Assembly (NCBI RefSeq): GCF_947488835.1
Contig: NZ_CANLBK010000002.1
Coordinates: 62,001-126,000, forward strand
Length of the DNA: 64,000 bases
Direction: 5' to 3'
DNA from: an uncultured Marinobacter sp.
Lineage (GTDB): Bacteria > Pseudomonadota > Gammaproteobacteria > Pseudomonadales > Oleiphilaceae
Positions 46,752 to 56,845 of the stretch are shown here, piece after piece. The first letter of the stretch is position 1. Every line of letters starts with the position of its first letter. Under the pieces are notes generated by a model. It was not told where the DNA came from. It saw nothing but the letters and a program-made list of their open reading frames with translations, and ran no database searches. The position numbers and the translations under genes are program-made.

Positions 46752-47615
46752 TCATTCTAGCTCTGTCAGCTTTTGGTGAAGTGGTGATATGTTCACCCCT
46801 TTAGCTACGAACCCGGTGATGCCGGAAGGTTTGCTTTCCCAGATGATCCGGGCTGCGGATTCTGTAGGGAAACGTCCAAATATGCAAGCCCCGGTTCCGG
46901 TTAATCTTGCAGGTCCGAATTGTTTGAGCCAGTCCATGCTCTGCTTGACTTCAGGATATAGTTTTTTAACCACATCTTCACAGTCATTTCGGTACCTCGA
47001 GGCGTCTCCCTCAAAAGCGGGCGCTATTGTCATCTTCGGGGTGTTTCTTGTCAACCCTTGTTCTGAAAATATCTTTCCGGTGTTGATGTTGCATGTTGGT
47101 TTCAGAACCAAAAACCAGTCTTCTGGCGGGAAGGCAGGGGTTAGTCTTTCGCCAACGCCTTCGCCGAAGGCTGCATGGCCATGCACGAAAACGGGCACAT
47201 CTGCGCCGAGGGTCAGGCCTATTTCTGCAAGCTCGTCTAAGCCCATTTGCAGTTTCCAGACGTGGTTGAGCCCCAAGAGGGTAGTGGCTGCGTTTGAGCT
47301 CCCCCCGCCGAGCCCGCCGCCCATCGGCAGACGTTTGTTGATACTGATACTGACGCCAGGAAGCTCGCCAGCCGCCTTGTGCGCAAGGGCGCGAGCTGCC
47401 TTGATAATCAGGTTGTCTTCATCCGGAACGCCAGTAATTGGGTTCTCAAGGCGAACTTCAGGCTGTTCAGGTGTCACGCGGAGCGTTATATCGTCGCCGT
47501 AGTTGAGGAATTGAAACAGAGTCTCAAGCTCATGGTAGCCATCCGCGCGCCGGCCAACTATGTGGAGAAAAAGGTTCAGCTTGGCTGGAGAGGGCAGGGT
47601 TATCGTTTCGGTCAC
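46752..47615 (-). CDS. ispE: 4-diphosphocytidyl-2-C-methyl-D-erythritol kinase
   Basis: GHMP kinase of the non-mevalonate isoprenoid pathway. It has 287 aa: [24 protein letters not shown] at the N-terminus and the ATP loop [19 protein letters not shown] (about 93-111). The start overlaps the lolB stop by 4 bases (ATGA), and lolB-ispE coupling is standard. Confidence 0.97.
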   Translation of the reverse strand: MTETITLPSPAKLNLFLHIVGRRADGYHELETLFQFLNYGDDITLRVTPEQPEVRLENPITGVPDEDNLIIKAARALAHKAAGELPGVSISINKRLPMGGGLGGGSSNAATTLLGLNHVWKLQMGLDELAEIGLTLGADVPVFVHGHAAFGEGVGERLTPAFPPEDWFLVLKPTCNINTGKIFSEQGLTRNTPKMTIAPAFEGDASRYRNDCEDVVKKLYPEVKQSMDWLKQFGPARLTGTGACIFGRFPTESAARIIWESKPSGITGFVAKGVNISPLHQKLTELE

Positions 47616-48247
47616 GGGGCCAGATCCTGCCAGTCGCTGACAACAACGCGCACTCGTTTGTTGTCTTTCAGTGCTGTGATTCTGGCGGGCAGTGCAGGTG
47701 TGTTGCCTTGCAGTTCGTGCCAGCGATCGTAACGGATTTCCCAGCCGTCCTGGCGAATTATTGCTAACTCACCGCGGGCATCGAACAGCAACCGGGGGTT
47801 GCCAGCCGGCGCTGGCAGGCCGCGTATCCACCAGGTCAGGCTTTCCAGGGGCAGTTGCCAGCCCGTGGCGGCCTCCATAAGTGCATCGGGATCGCCAGAG
47901 CGGTAGGTTTCACCGTTGGAGAGGGTCAGTTCAACAAACCCCGGAGTGCCATTCAGCTTGGTGCTGCCCATTCCCAGAAATGAGGATGACAAGGCTAGAT
48001 CGTAGGCTTCGCCCTTCTGGATCCAGTGGTTGATAATGGCTGTGCCGCTGTCTGTTGGTTGGCGTACCGCCAATTTGCCCGATAACCGCCAATGATCAAA
48101 CTGCCCCAGTCTCGCGGAGCGGTCTTGCCAATTGGACGGAGGCTGATCTGTCATCCCCTCTGGCAGTGGCTCCAGTTGAATGGTGGTACAGGCATTCAGG
48201 ATCACCATAAGCAGTACGGCTGCCCATAAGCGAATAGCCTGAGCCAT
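47612..48247 (-). CDS. lolB: Outer-membrane lipoprotein receptor LolB
   Basis: Accepts lipoproteins from LolA and inserts them in the outer membrane. ATG 48247 overlaps the upstream stop (TGATG) and gives 211 aa; GTG 48250 is the alternative. The signal peptide ends in the lipobox LNAC. The LolB-fold blocks FDHWRLSGKLAVR, YDLALSSSFLGMGSTKL and the exposed hydrophobic loop region PLESLTWWIRGLPAP are present. Confidence 0.95.
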   Translation of the reverse strand: MAQAIRLWAAVLLMVILNACTTIQLEPLPEGMTDQPPSNWQDRSARLGQFDHWRLSGKLAVRQPTDSGTAIINHWIQKGEAYDLALSSSFLGMGSTKLNGTPGFVELTLSNGETYRSGDPDALMEAATGWQLPLESLTWWIRGLPAPAGNPRLLFDARGELAIIRQDGWEIRYDRWHELQGNTPALPARITALKDNKRVRVVVSDWQDLAP

Positions 48248-50007
48248 CACTGTTCACCAGTGTTGGTTAGCCGGTCAATGGTTTCTCGCAGAATGTCGTG
48301 TTCCATGTCCTGCTCAAGCGCTTCTTTCCAGATTACCTGTGCCTGCTCTTCGGCACCGCTCATCCACAAAGCTTCCCCATAGTGGGCGGCCACTTCCGGG
48401 TCAGGAAATGCTTCCCAGGCCCGGGATAGATAATCGAGTGCGGGTTCAATCTGGCCTTCCTGAAGCAGAACCCACCCCATGCTGTCGAGAGTGGCCGGGT
48501 TTTCCGGATCCAGCTCCAGAGCCTGCTCAATGTAACCACGGGCTTCGCTCAGGCGGTCAGTACGGGTGGCCAATATATAGCCAAGGGCGTTAAGCGCGAC
48601 TGCGTTTTTGGGGTCGCTTTCAATGATCAGCTTAAGGTCCGCCTCGGCTTTTTCGGGCTGGCCCAGTGCGTCGAACAGCATGGCTCGTGCATAGCGGATC
48701 TGCAGATTTTCTGGATAGTCCTCCAGTGCACTTGTAGCAACTTCTAGCGCTTCTTGCTGGAGCTTTTGGTCAAGTAGCAGGTTGACCTCAAGCAGCCAGA
48801 AGTTTTCAGCTTGTGCGGGGTTGGCGCTGCGCATGGAGTGAACATCTTCCAATGCTTCGTTGAGCCTCCCTTCTGCAGTTAGCAGGGCGCTGGCACGCGC
48901 AATAGCGGGGAAAAAGTAATTGCCTTCGTCCACGCTCTGGTAGTAACCGATTGCCTGCTCTGCATTACCTGCTTCGTCTTCTATCCTGCCCAGGTAATAG
49001 TTGGCTTCGCTGGTGTGGAGCCCCTGCTCGTTTAGTCGGTTAAGCTCTTTTTTTGCCAGCTCCAATTGCCCGTTTTCCAGTGCAACAAGGGCATGCGAAA
49101 GGCGCAGGCCGGGGTTGTCCGGATAGCGTTTTACCAGCCGGTTGAACTCGTCCTGTGCGGCTTGCAGCTCGCCTTCGCTGATCAGCATGCGTGCATATAG
49201 GGTGCCCATTTGCCGACTGGCGGGGAAACGGCGGGTGTTGACCATCAGGTGCTCAAGCGCTTCGATTTCTCTGTCGCTCTGATAGAGGAGGTCACCCTTC
49301 AAGATAATGGCCGGCTGAAAGTTGGGCTCTTCCTTTAACAAGGGTTCAAGGCGACCAAGTGCTGCTTGCGGGTTGCCGGCAATTTTCAGCAGCAAGGCGA
49401 TGCTGTATTCCAGCTCAGGTATGCCGGGATGACGGTTTGCCATCTCAAGGTATAGGGTCATCAGCTCTTGCTGTTGTTCCGGTGACAGGTTGCCCGCCAT
49501 GGCCGCAAGGCTATCGAAATCAGCATCTTCCCCCTGGTTCAGAATTTGCTCCATGTACCCCAGGGCAGATTCGAGTTCATTGCGTTTTACTGCCTGAATG
49601 GCAGAAACCCGAAGTGCTTGAAGGTTATTGGGATCAATTTCAAGCCAGAGTTCAGCCAGCTGTTTTTGGGCGTTGTCGCCATTGAGCGACTGGGCAATAC
49701 GCATGGCCCGCTCAATTACGTTGGTGTCTCTGGACTGCTTGGCTGCCCTAAGGTAATTAACCAGGGTAACGTCATACCGGCCGCGTTGTGCTGCGATTTC
49801 AGCTGAAAGCAGTAAGTACAGGGTTTCCGGCTCAAAGTCCGCATACTCTATAGGCGGTTCGCTGTTGGCTTTTCTGGAATCTTCCCGAGTGTGCGCGGGG
49901 GCTTTTTCATCAACAACCGATGAATGGCCGGAACCGGTTATACTGGCGCAACCTGCCAGTGAGAGGCCAAGCAGGCAGGTAATCAAAAGCGGTGCGGATT
50001 TGTACAT
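48247..50007 (-). CDS. TPR lipoprotein upstream of lolB
   Basis: A 586-aa lipoprotein: signal MYKSAPLLITCLLGLSLAGC with lipid Cys20, then an array of about a dozen TPR-like helical repeats to the end. ATG 50007 has GGAAG upstream; the open frame to 50142 is not used. A TPR lipoprotein of this size before lolB is common in pseudomonads and is thought of as an envelope scaffold, without a proven function. The stop shares a base with the lolB start. Confidence 0.85.
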   Translation of the reverse strand: MYKSAPLLITCLLGLSLAGCASITGSGHSSVVDEKAPAHTREDSRKANSEPPIEYADFEPETLYLLLSAEIAAQRGRYDVTLVNYLRAAKQSRDTNVIERAMRIAQSLNGDNAQKQLAELWLEIDPNNLQALRVSAIQAVKRNELESALGYMEQILNQGEDADFDSLAAMAGNLSPEQQQELMTLYLEMANRHPGIPELEYSIALLLKIAGNPQAALGRLEPLLKEEPNFQPAIILKGDLLYQSDREIEALEHLMVNTRRFPASRQMGTLYARMLISEGELQAAQDEFNRLVKRYPDNPGLRLSHALVALENGQLELAKKELNRLNEQGLHTSEANYYLGRIEDEAGNAEQAIGYYQSVDEGNYFFPAIARASALLTAEGRLNEALEDVHSMRSANPAQAENFWLLEVNLLLDQKLQQEALEVATSALEDYPENLQIRYARAMLFDALGQPEKAEADLKLIIESDPKNAVALNALGYILATRTDRLSEARGYIEQALELDPENPATLDSMGWVLLQEGQIEPALDYLSRAWEAFPDPEVAAHYGEALWMSGAEEQAQVIWKEALEQDMEHDILRETIDRLTNTGEQ

Positions 50008-50254
50008 GCAACTTCCCGTGATTTTTTGACTACGCACCCTGAATAGCTCGGAACTCTCTCTTTTTTTGAGTTGAGTCGGGCCCGGCGTGCGCCGATTCCC
50101 TATAATGGCATAAGCTCCTGTTCTTGCCCAACCTGTCCGCACTTCCCGAAGCCTGAGCGGTTATGGGTGGCAGCTGAAGGCCCGGGCCGCTAAAATGCAT
50201 GCACAATGGCGATCATGCACACCGTTTATTGCTAGAGGATTATAGAACCAAGAA

Positions 50255-51544
50255 ATGGCACTGCTAACGCTGGGAATCAATCATCGCACCGCCCCCATTG
50301 AATTAAGGGAGCGAGTTGCGTTTACGCCTGAGCGTATGTCAGAGGCGTTTGCAGAGTTGCGGGCGGCATCAGGTGCCAGCGAGGCTGCCATTCTTTCGAC
50401 CTGCAATCGCACCGAGTTATATCTTGCGGGCGACCACGACTGCGCGTCGCTGGTATTGCGTTGGTTGGCGGGCTTTCACAATCTGGATGCTGCGGAGCTA
50501 GAAGAAGTGCTGTACATCCACCGCGATGCGGATGCTGTGCGACACATGATGCGTGTGGCCGCCGGATTGGATTCCATGGTTCTGGGTGAACCGCAGATTT
50601 TCGGCCAGTTGAAGGATGCTTATGCGCTGGCCCGGGAGCACGGCGGGAGTGGTTCTTTCCTCTCTCGCATGTTTGAGCAAACGTTCACCGTAGCAAAGCG
50701 TGTACGCACACAAACTGCGATTGGCGAAAATCCTGTTTCTGTTGCTTATGCGGCAGTAAGCATGGCGAGTCGCATTTTTGCTGATATGTCGAAAAACAAG
50801 GCACTGCTGATCGGTGCAGGCCAAACCATCGAGCTGGTGGCGCGTCACCTTGCAGATGCCGGCGTTAAAGACTTTATCGTAGCCAATCGCACCCTGGAGC
50901 GGGCTCAGGCACTGGCGGATACCAGAGGCGGCCGGGGCATTCTGCTTTCAGAGATTCCGGATTATCTCGCAGATGTGGATATTATTATTTCATCCACAGC
51001 CAGCCCCCTGCCTATTCTGGGTAAGGGTGCGGTGGAGCGCTCGCTGAAGAAACGCAAGCACCGGCCATTTTTCATGGTAGACATTGCCGTACCCAGAGAT
51101 ATAGAGCCGGAAGTGGCATCCTTGGCGGATGTGTATCTGTACACCGTTGATGACCTGCGCCAGGTAATTGAAGAAAACATACGTACCCGAGAGGGTGCTG
51201 CCCGTGAAGCAGAAAATCTCATAGCCGATGGCGTACAGGAATTTCTCAGCCAGCTCAGAGCGCTGGATGCTGTGTCCACGCTAAAACAGTTCCGCCAACG
51301 TGCGGAAGTGTTGAGAGACATAGAAACGGAAAAAGCCCTGCGCGCCCTGCGCAATGGCGGTGATCCCGAAACAGCATTGCGCAGTCTCGCGCGAGGCCTC
51401 ACAAATAAACTCCTGCACGAACCTTCGATACAGGTTCGCAAGGCCACCACCGAAGGGCGAACCGAGGTGACCGAATGGCTGAGAGAGCTGCATCAGCTTG
51501 ATGTGTTGGAAGTAGACGCGACCACCACCCCGGAAAAAATATGA
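50255..51544 (+). CDS. hemA: Glutamyl-tRNA reductase
   Basis: First step of C5-pathway tetrapyrrole synthesis: NADPH reduction of glutamyl-tRNA to glutamate-1-semialdehyde. It has 429 aa. The nucleophilic Cys is in [10 protein letters not shown] (Cys50); [15 protein letters not shown] is the N-terminal signature, and [16 protein letters not shown] follows. The NADPH domain contains [15 protein letters not shown]. It is divergent from the TPR lipoprotein gene and translationally coupled to prfA (ATGA overlap). Confidence 0.97.
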   Translation: MALLTLGINHRTAPIELRERVAFTPERMSEAFAELRAASGASEAAILSTCNRTELYLAGDHDCASLVLRWLAGFHNLDAAELEEVLYIHRDADAVRHMMRVAAGLDSMVLGEPQIFGQLKDAYALAREHGGSGSFLSRMFEQTFTVAKRVRTQTAIGENPVSVAYAAVSMASRIFADMSKNKALLIGAGQTIELVARHLADAGVKDFIVANRTLERAQALADTRGGRGILLSEIPDYLADVDIIISSTASPLPILGKGAVERSLKKRKHRPFFMVDIAVPRDIEPEVASLADVYLYTVDDLRQVIEENIRTREGAAREAENLIADGVQEFLSQLRALDAVSTLKQFRQRAEVLRDIETEKALRALRNGGDPETALRSLARGLTNKLLHEPSIQVRKATTEGRTEVTEWLRELHQLDVLEVDATTTPEKI

Positions 51545-52629
51545 AATCATCCATACAGTCCCGCCTCGAGCAGCTTGTTGAACGCTACGAGGAGGTGAGT
51601 GCTTTGCTCAGCGACCCTGCAACCATCGCCAAACAGGACAAGTTTCGGGAATTGTCGCGGGAGTATTCCGAGATTGAGCCGGTAGTTCAGTGCTTTCAAG
51701 CATGGAAGCGCTCCCTGGACGATATCGATGAGGCAAAAGAGCTGGCGAAAGACGGCGATGCCGAGATGCGGGATATGGCCGCAGAAGAGCTTGAGATTGC
51801 CGAGCAGAAAACCGAAGAGCTCGATGAAGAACTGCAGCGACTGATGCTGCCAAAAGATCCGAACGACGGTAAAAACGTGTTCCTGGAAATCCGTGCAGGA
51901 ACCGGTGGTGACGAAGCCGCCATTTTTGCCGGAGATTTGTTCCGCATGTACAGCCGCTATGCTGAGGGTCGCCGTTGGCAAATTGAAGTGCTGAGCCAGA
52001 ACGAAGGCGAGCATGGCGGTTACAAGGAAATTATTGCCCGGGTTGCCGGCGATGCTGTCTACGGCGCACTGAAATTCGAATCCGGAGCTCACCGGGTTCA
52101 GCGGGTGCCGGAAACTGAATCCCAGGGTCGCATTCATACCTCTGCTTGTACCGTTGCGATCATGCCGGAAGCAGATGAGGCGGAAGCGGTTGAGATCAAC
52201 AAGGGTGACCTGCGTGTGGACACCTTCCGTGCCTCGGGTGCTGGTGGCCAGCACGTAAACAAAACCGACTCGGCCATCCGGATTACCCACCTGCCCAGCG
52301 GCATAGTAGTAGAGTGCCAGGAAGAGCGATCGCAGCATAAAAACCGTGCCAAGGCCATGAGTCTGCTGGCCTCAAGGCTGCAGAATGTTGAAACGGAACG
52401 CCATCAGCAATCCATGGCAGAAACCCGCAAAAGCCTGGTGGGCAGCGGGGATCGTTCCGAACGAATTCGAACCTATAACTTCCCTCAGGGCCGGGTAACC
52501 GACCATCGAATCAACCTCACACTGTACAAGCTTGATGATGTGATTGCGGGTGACCTGGATTCCGTAGTTGTGCCTCTTCAGCAAGAGCATCAGGCGGAGC
52601 TTCTGGCCTCGCTTTCCGATGACGAGTAA
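51541..52629 (+). CDS. prfA: Peptide chain release factor 1
   Basis: Reads UAA and UAG and triggers peptide release. It has 362 aa. The GGQ motif is in [17 protein letters not shown], the site methylated by PrmC, encoded next. The start overlaps the hemA stop by four bases and the end overlaps prmC by 11, so hemA-prfA-prmC-moeB forms one operon. Confidence 0.97.
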   Translation: MKSSIQSRLEQLVERYEEVSALLSDPATIAKQDKFRELSREYSEIEPVVQCFQAWKRSLDDIDEAKELAKDGDAEMRDMAAEELEIAEQKTEELDEELQRLMLPKDPNDGKNVFLEIRAGTGGDEAAIFAGDLFRMYSRYAEGRRWQIEVLSQNEGEHGGYKEIIARVAGDAVYGALKFESGAHRVQRVPETESQGRIHTSACTVAIMPEADEAEAVEINKGDLRVDTFRASGAGGQHVNKTDSAIRITHLPSGIVVECQEERSQHKNRAKAMSLLASRLQNVETERHQQSMAETRKSLVGSGDRSERIRTYNFPQGRVTDHRINLTLYKLDDVIAGDLDSVVVPLQQEHQAELLASLSDDE

Positions 52630-53485
52630 GCCTTCACTAACCTGCGAGGCGCTGCTGGGTGACGCAGCGCGCCGCATCGCCGGAGACACCTCCCGGCTTG
52701 ATGCCGAATTGCTCCTTGATCATGTCACGGGTATTGGGCGTTCGGGCTTTCGTGCTTTTCCTGAGCGCGAAGTCGAGCCACGGCTGGCAACTCAATTCGA
52801 AGATCTTGTGGTGCAGCGTGTGCAGGGAATGCCCGTGGCCTACCTGTTGGGGCATCAAGAATTCTGGTCACTCCCGCTAAACGTCAGCAAAAGCACTCTT
52901 ATTCCACGCCCGGATACCGAATGTTTGGTGGAGCAAGCGCTGGAATTGCCCTTGCCGGAAGATGCCCGGGTTGTTGATCTTGGTACCGGTACCGGTGCCA
53001 TTGCTCTGGCGCTGGCCAGCGAGAGGCCAGGGTGGGTGGTCAGCGCTTGCGATCTTATGGACGATGCGGTGGCATTGGCGCAGGCGAATGCCAGCTCTTT
53101 GAAGTTACCTGTAGAGGTTTTTCAGAGCCGCTGGTTTGCCGGATTGCCTGCGGGCAGTTTTGATCTGATTGTTTCCAATCCACCTTACATTGCTTCCGGC
53201 GACCATCACTTGAGTGAAGGCGATGTGCGCTTTGAGCCGGCCTCTGCACTGGTATCCGGAGTGGATGGTCTTGATGATATACGCCTGATTGTGAGCGAGG
53301 CGCCTTTTTGGTTGAACCCTGAAGGCTGGCTGCTTCTGGAGCACGGATTTGATCAGGCTGAGTCTGTTCAAGGGCTGCTTGCTACTCGGGGGTTTGTTAA
53401 GGTGGAAAGCCGGAAAGACTATGGCGGCAACGACCGCATGACCTTGGGGCAGTGGCCCCGACAAGGAGCCCTCCATGCTCAGTGA
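52619..53485 (+). CDS. prmC: Release factor glutamine methyltransferase
   Basis: Methylates the Gln of the GGQ motif in RF1 and RF2 using SAM. ATG 52619 gives 288 aa ([16 protein letters not shown]); an earlier frame start at 52568 lies deep inside prfA. SAM motif [16 protein letters not shown] and catalytic NPPY (in [10 protein letters not shown]) are present. It overlaps moeB by 11 bases. Confidence 0.97.
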   Translation: MTSKPSLTCEALLGDAARRIAGDTSRLDAELLLDHVTGIGRSGFRAFPEREVEPRLATQFEDLVVQRVQGMPVAYLLGHQEFWSLPLNVSKSTLIPRPDTECLVEQALELPLPEDARVVDLGTGTGAIALALASERPGWVVSACDLMDDAVALAQANASSLKLPVEVFQSRWFAGLPAGSFDLIVSNPPYIASGDHHLSEGDVRFEPASALVSGVDGLDDIRLIVSEAPFWLNPEGWLLLEHGFDQAESVQGLLATRGFVKVESRKDYGGNDRMTLGQWPRQGALHAQ

Positions 53486-54224
53486 TGAAGAACTCCTGCG
53501 CTTCAGTCGCCAGATTTTGATGCCCCGTTTTGATATTGCAGGGCAGCAGGCTCTGAAGTCCGCCCACATTGTGATTGTCGGATCTGGTGGCCTCGGCTGC
53601 CCGGTTGCACTGTACCTGGGTGCTGCCGGTGTTGGCCACATAACGCTGGTGGATGATGACGTTATCGAACTGGCCAATCTGCAGCGTCAGATAGCGTTCG
53701 AAACTGCACAAATTGGCGAACCCAAAGCGGAAACTCTGGCTGCCCGCGTGCGCAGCATCAATCCGGGGGTGTCTATTTCTGTGGTTGATCGCCGCCTTGA
53801 TCTGGATGGCTTTGCGCAGGAAGTGGCGGGAGCCAACTTGGCTTTGGACTGCTCGGATAATTTTGCTACGAGGTTCGCACTTAATCGTGCTTGTGTGGCT
53901 GCGGGTGTTCCGCTGATTTCCGGTGCGGCGATTCGGGGCGAAGGTCAGGTTGGTGTGTATGACAGCCGGAATTCGGACTCTCCCTGTTACCACTGTTTAT
54001 ACCCTGAGCAGGGCAATGAAGACTTGACCTGTTCTGAAGCTGGTGTGATCGCGCCGTTGGTTGGGATGATCGGTTCGGTTCAGGCTATGGAGGCCATTAA
54101 GGTACTTACTGGCGTGGGAACTCTGCTTGTGGGCCGGTTGCTGATTCTGGATGCCTGGGAAATGCAGTGGCGGGAAATGAAGCTTGCCAGGGATCCTGAT
54201 TGTCCGGTTTGCGGCTCTCGATAA
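53475..54224 (+). CDS. moeB: Molybdopterin-synthase adenylyltransferase (MoeB/ThiF family)
   Basis: Activates the C-terminus of a ubiquitin-like sulfur carrier by adenylation (MoaD, possibly ThiS). It has 249 aa. ATP loop is GSGGLGCPVALYLGAAGVG, followed by DVIELANLQRQ; zinc is held by two CXXC pairs (CYHC and CPVC). No molybdenum-cofactor gene is near, but the position after prmC is conserved in E. coli relatives. Confidence 0.92.
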   Translation: MLSDEELLRFSRQILMPRFDIAGQQALKSAHIVIVGSGGLGCPVALYLGAAGVGHITLVDDDVIELANLQRQIAFETAQIGEPKAETLAARVRSINPGVSISVVDRRLDLDGFAQEVAGANLALDCSDNFATRFALNRACVAAGVPLISGAAIRGEGQVGVYDSRNSDSPCYHCLYPEQGNEDLTCSEAGVIAPLVGMIGSVQAMEAIKVLTGVGTLLVGRLLILDAWEMQWREMKLARDPDCPVCGSR

Positions 54225-54237
54225 GTCGGGTCTGGCC

Positions 54238-54431
54238 GAAGCAGGCGTGGGAGGGACTCTCCAAAACACGCTGTGAATACGTCCGTGTACGCTCGGCTCC
54301 GCCCTTTAGCGCTAATGCTCCTGCGTCGCGCTAAAGGTCCTGGGCAAGCCTTCCATGGCTTGCCCGTGAAGTGCTTCGCACTCCACCCATGGCTCCGCAC
54401 GGTTTTGGAGAGCCCCTCCCACGCCTGCTTC
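54238..54431. repeat. 194-bp structured element with 30-bp terminal inverted repeats
   Basis: Positions 54238-54267 and 54402-54431 are inverted copies matching at 29 of 30 bases (GAAGCAGGCGTGGGAGGG at the outer ends). Inside are two more perfect hairpins: 54303-54312 with 54328-54337 (CCTTTAGCGC) and 54342-54350 with 54357-54365 (GGGCAAGCC), plus a short GTGCTTCGCAC. It has no open reading frame of note and fills the gap between convergent moeB and phrB. It resembles MITE or REP/BIME-type elements spread through intergenic sites in some marine gammaproteobacteria; copy number cannot be seen here. Confidence 0.85.
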
Positions 54432-54448
54432 TACATTGTGCGTCCGTC

Positions 54449-55855
54449 CTAGTCTTTCAGCGCCTGAAACTTCGCTATTGCCTCTTTTCTACTCTCTTTC
54501 AGATCAACAATTGGCCTTGGGTATCCGCCCGGTATTACTCCACCTTTTGAAGGATCGTGGATGCGCTTGTTATCCAGCTTTGCTAACTCAGGCACCCACT
54601 CGCGGATGAACTCACCTTTCGGATCAAAACGCTCACTCTGCGTAACTGGATTGAACACCCGGAAGTAAGGTGCTGAGTCTGTGCCAGTGGATGCACTCCA
54701 TTGCCAGCCGCCGTTGTTGGAGGCGAGGAAGCCATCAACTAGTTTCGACATGAAGTAGGCCTCGCCCAGGCGCCAGTCGATAAACAAATTTTTGGTCAGA
54801 AACATTGCCGTAACCATGCGCAAACGGTTGTGCATCCAGCCGGTCTGGTTTAGCTGTCGCATGGCGGCGTCAACCAGGGGAATGCCGGTGTTGCCGGATT
54901 TCCATGCTTCGAAGTGTTCGCCCGGGTCGTTCCATTGCAGGGCTTCGGTTTCTGGTTTGAAGGCGCGGTGCATGCTCACTCGGGGGCAGTGGTACAGGGT
55001 ATGGATATAGAAATCCCGCCAGGCGATTTCGTTTATCCAGGTCAGAAACCCTTCCTGATTGCCTCCCATGCCTTGTGCTTGTTTTGCGGCGAACAGGCAC
55101 TGGCGGCCGGATAGTACGCCGTTGGCGAGGTAAGGGGAGAGCTGGCTGGTGCCATCCATTGCAGGGAAATCTCGTTGTTCTTTGTAGGCGCCGCCGTGTT
55201 CATCCAGGAAGCCCTCCAGTTGAGCGTGTGCAGCGTCTTCGCCGGTGTCCACCAGTGCTGCTGGGGCATCTTCAAAACCTTCGGGAATGCTTGTTATGCG
55301 CTCCGGTTCAATGGCCTCACCCTGAGCTTTCGGCAATGGGTACAGCGTTGGCTGACTTTCATCAATCCAGGTGCGCCAGCGGCGGGAAAAGGGGGTGAAG
55401 ACGGAATAAGGTTCACCCTGGCCGGTTAGTATTTCGCCCACCGGTGCTACGGTCTGGTCGCGGTACTTGCGGGTTGTGATGCCCAATTCGTCAAAACGGT
55501 GCTTCACTGCTTTGTCGCGCTTGCGCTCGTTGATGCCATACTCTTCATTGAAGTGGAGTTGGCGTACGCCATGTTCACGGCAATGATTCGCCAGCGCGGT
55601 AATACTGTCAGTGAACTGATCGGCATGAATAAAGCAAAGCGGTATACCCAGCTTTCCCAGTTCCTCAGCCAGAGCATTTGCATGGGCGACAACAAACTGT
55701 ACCCGTGCCGGTGACCAGTCGTGTTCCTGCCATTGCGCGGGTGTCAGGATGAAGCAGGCGCGAACATTTGGATGACCTTCCGCTTTACAAGCAGAGGTAA
55801 GGGCGGGGTTGTCTGCGATTCGGAGGTCATTCCTGAACCATACCAGTTGTGTCAT
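54449..55855 (-). CDS. phrB: Deoxyribodipyrimidine photolyase (class I CPD)
   Basis: Light-driven repair of cyclobutane pyrimidine dimers. It has 468 aa. The N-terminal antenna domain begins LVWFRNDLRIADNPAL. The FAD domain contains LTWINEIAWRDFYIH, GIPLVDAAMRQLNQTGWMHNRLRM and WQWSASTGTDSAPYFRVFNP, all typical of folate-antenna CPD photolyases. Transcribed alone toward the repeat element. Confidence 0.96.
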   Translation of the reverse strand: MTQLVWFRNDLRIADNPALTSACKAEGHPNVRACFILTPAQWQEHDWSPARVQFVVAHANALAEELGKLGIPLCFIHADQFTDSITALANHCREHGVRQLHFNEEYGINERKRDKAVKHRFDELGITTRKYRDQTVAPVGEILTGQGEPYSVFTPFSRRWRTWIDESQPTLYPLPKAQGEAIEPERITSIPEGFEDAPAALVDTGEDAAHAQLEGFLDEHGGAYKEQRDFPAMDGTSQLSPYLANGVLSGRQCLFAAKQAQGMGGNQEGFLTWINEIAWRDFYIHTLYHCPRVSMHRAFKPETEALQWNDPGEHFEAWKSGNTGIPLVDAAMRQLNQTGWMHNRLRMVTAMFLTKNLFIDWRLGEAYFMSKLVDGFLASNNGGWQWSASTGTDSAPYFRVFNPVTQSERFDPKGEFIREWVPELAKLDNKRIHDPSKGGVIPGGYPRPIVDLKESRKEAIAKFQALKD

Positions 55856-56011
55856 TGGCTATTCCGTGTCGTGTTCCAGCATTTAGTGTAGGGGTAATTA
55901 CATCGCACAGAGGCAATAAAATCACCTAGTTAGATATTCGCCCAAGACCCCTGATTGGATTATAGTCGTCACAACTTTAGTGGCCGTATTCGTGGGAGAT
56001 TAGCAGCGATT

Positions 56012-56821
56012 ATGGAGAATGAAACCGAAAGCTGGCGCGATGGCATTTGGGCGCAGCCGTATGAACTTTTGTCTGGCCAAACCCAGTACCACAAGCTTGG
56101 GCATGTGCGGCTGTGGGTAACCCTGCTGGACAATGAATGGCAGGTACGCTCCGTAACGCGGGAGCCTGAAACAGACCCCGTGAGCTGGACGGAATCCATC
56201 GGGCATAAGTTGCCACTGACAAGTGTTTCCCTGGAACGCTTTATCCGGGAAGGGGATTCGCCAACGGTAACCTTTATACCGGCGGTGGCTAACCTTCCCA
56301 CTGTAATCCGTCCGTTCCAGCCGTTGACCATTCCGGCAGGTGGTCGTTGCACAATTTATGTGGGAACGGTTGTGTGGATGAAGGTGTGTGCCGGCGCCAA
56401 ACAGACCGTTCTGACCGAGGTTCCGCTGGCAGCCCCCTCTCTTACCTGGGTGGGCCGCAATACCATGGAAGGTGAGTTGTGCTATTCATCTTCCAGTTTT
56501 GCACGTTTGGTATTGGAGGCGGTTCCCAAGCGGCCTTGGCGCGCAGTAACGCCGGTCACCATTATCAATCGACGGGCGGAACCATTGCTATTGGATCGCT
56601 TCAGCCTGCCCACGCCGTTGTTGTCACTGCACCAGAATGAGCGCGGACAGCTTTGGACACCGGGTGTGGTTGTTGAGGTGGAAACCGATATGAATTCAGC
56701 CAGCTTGCACGTGGATCAGAGCTTGCTCGTTGCAGCGGGGCCCTGTGAGCAGGTTGCTCCGGCCCGTGTGAAAGCGGCCAAGGGGCGCTTTGTACGAGCG
56801 TTCGACCGGGTGTTTGGCTGA
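56012..56821 (+). CDS. DUF432-like protein upstream of MscS
   Basis: A 269-aa protein with no signal peptide and mostly beta-strand pattern. The start is ATG 56012 (MENETESWRDGIWAQPYELL); the frame is open to 55955. It resembles DUF432 proteins, which in archaea and gammaproteobacteria are encoded beside MscS channels; that identification is from memory of context and pattern, not a search. Centre blocks are IRPFQPLTIPAGGRCTIYVGTVVWM and TVNRRAEPLLLDRF-type strands. MscS follows after 24 bases. Confidence 0.6.
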   Translation: MENETESWRDGIWAQPYELLSGQTQYHKLGHVRLWVTLLDNEWQVRSVTREPETDPVSWTESIGHKLPLTSVSLERFIREGDSPTVTFIPAVANLPTVIRPFQPLTIPAGGRCTIYVGTVVWMKVCAGAKQTVLTEVPLAAPSLTWVGRNTMEGELCYSSSSFARLVLEAVPKRPWRAVTPVTIINRRAEPLLLDRFSLPTPLLSLHQNERGQLWTPGVVVEVETDMNSASLHVDQSLLVAAGPCEQVAPARVKAAKGRFVRAFDRVFG

Positions 56822-56845
56822 TGCCTTTTTTACAGGTTAATTATT

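Noticed and set aside
46606..46755. Upstream extension of the prs reading frame, adding 50 residues
   Set aside because: It runs through tRNA-Gln and into the ispE end; GTG 46605 with AAGGA gives the normal Prs length and N-terminus.
50008..50142. Longer start for the TPR lipoprotein
   Set aside because: It would bury the lipoprotein signal peptide 45 residues inside the protein.
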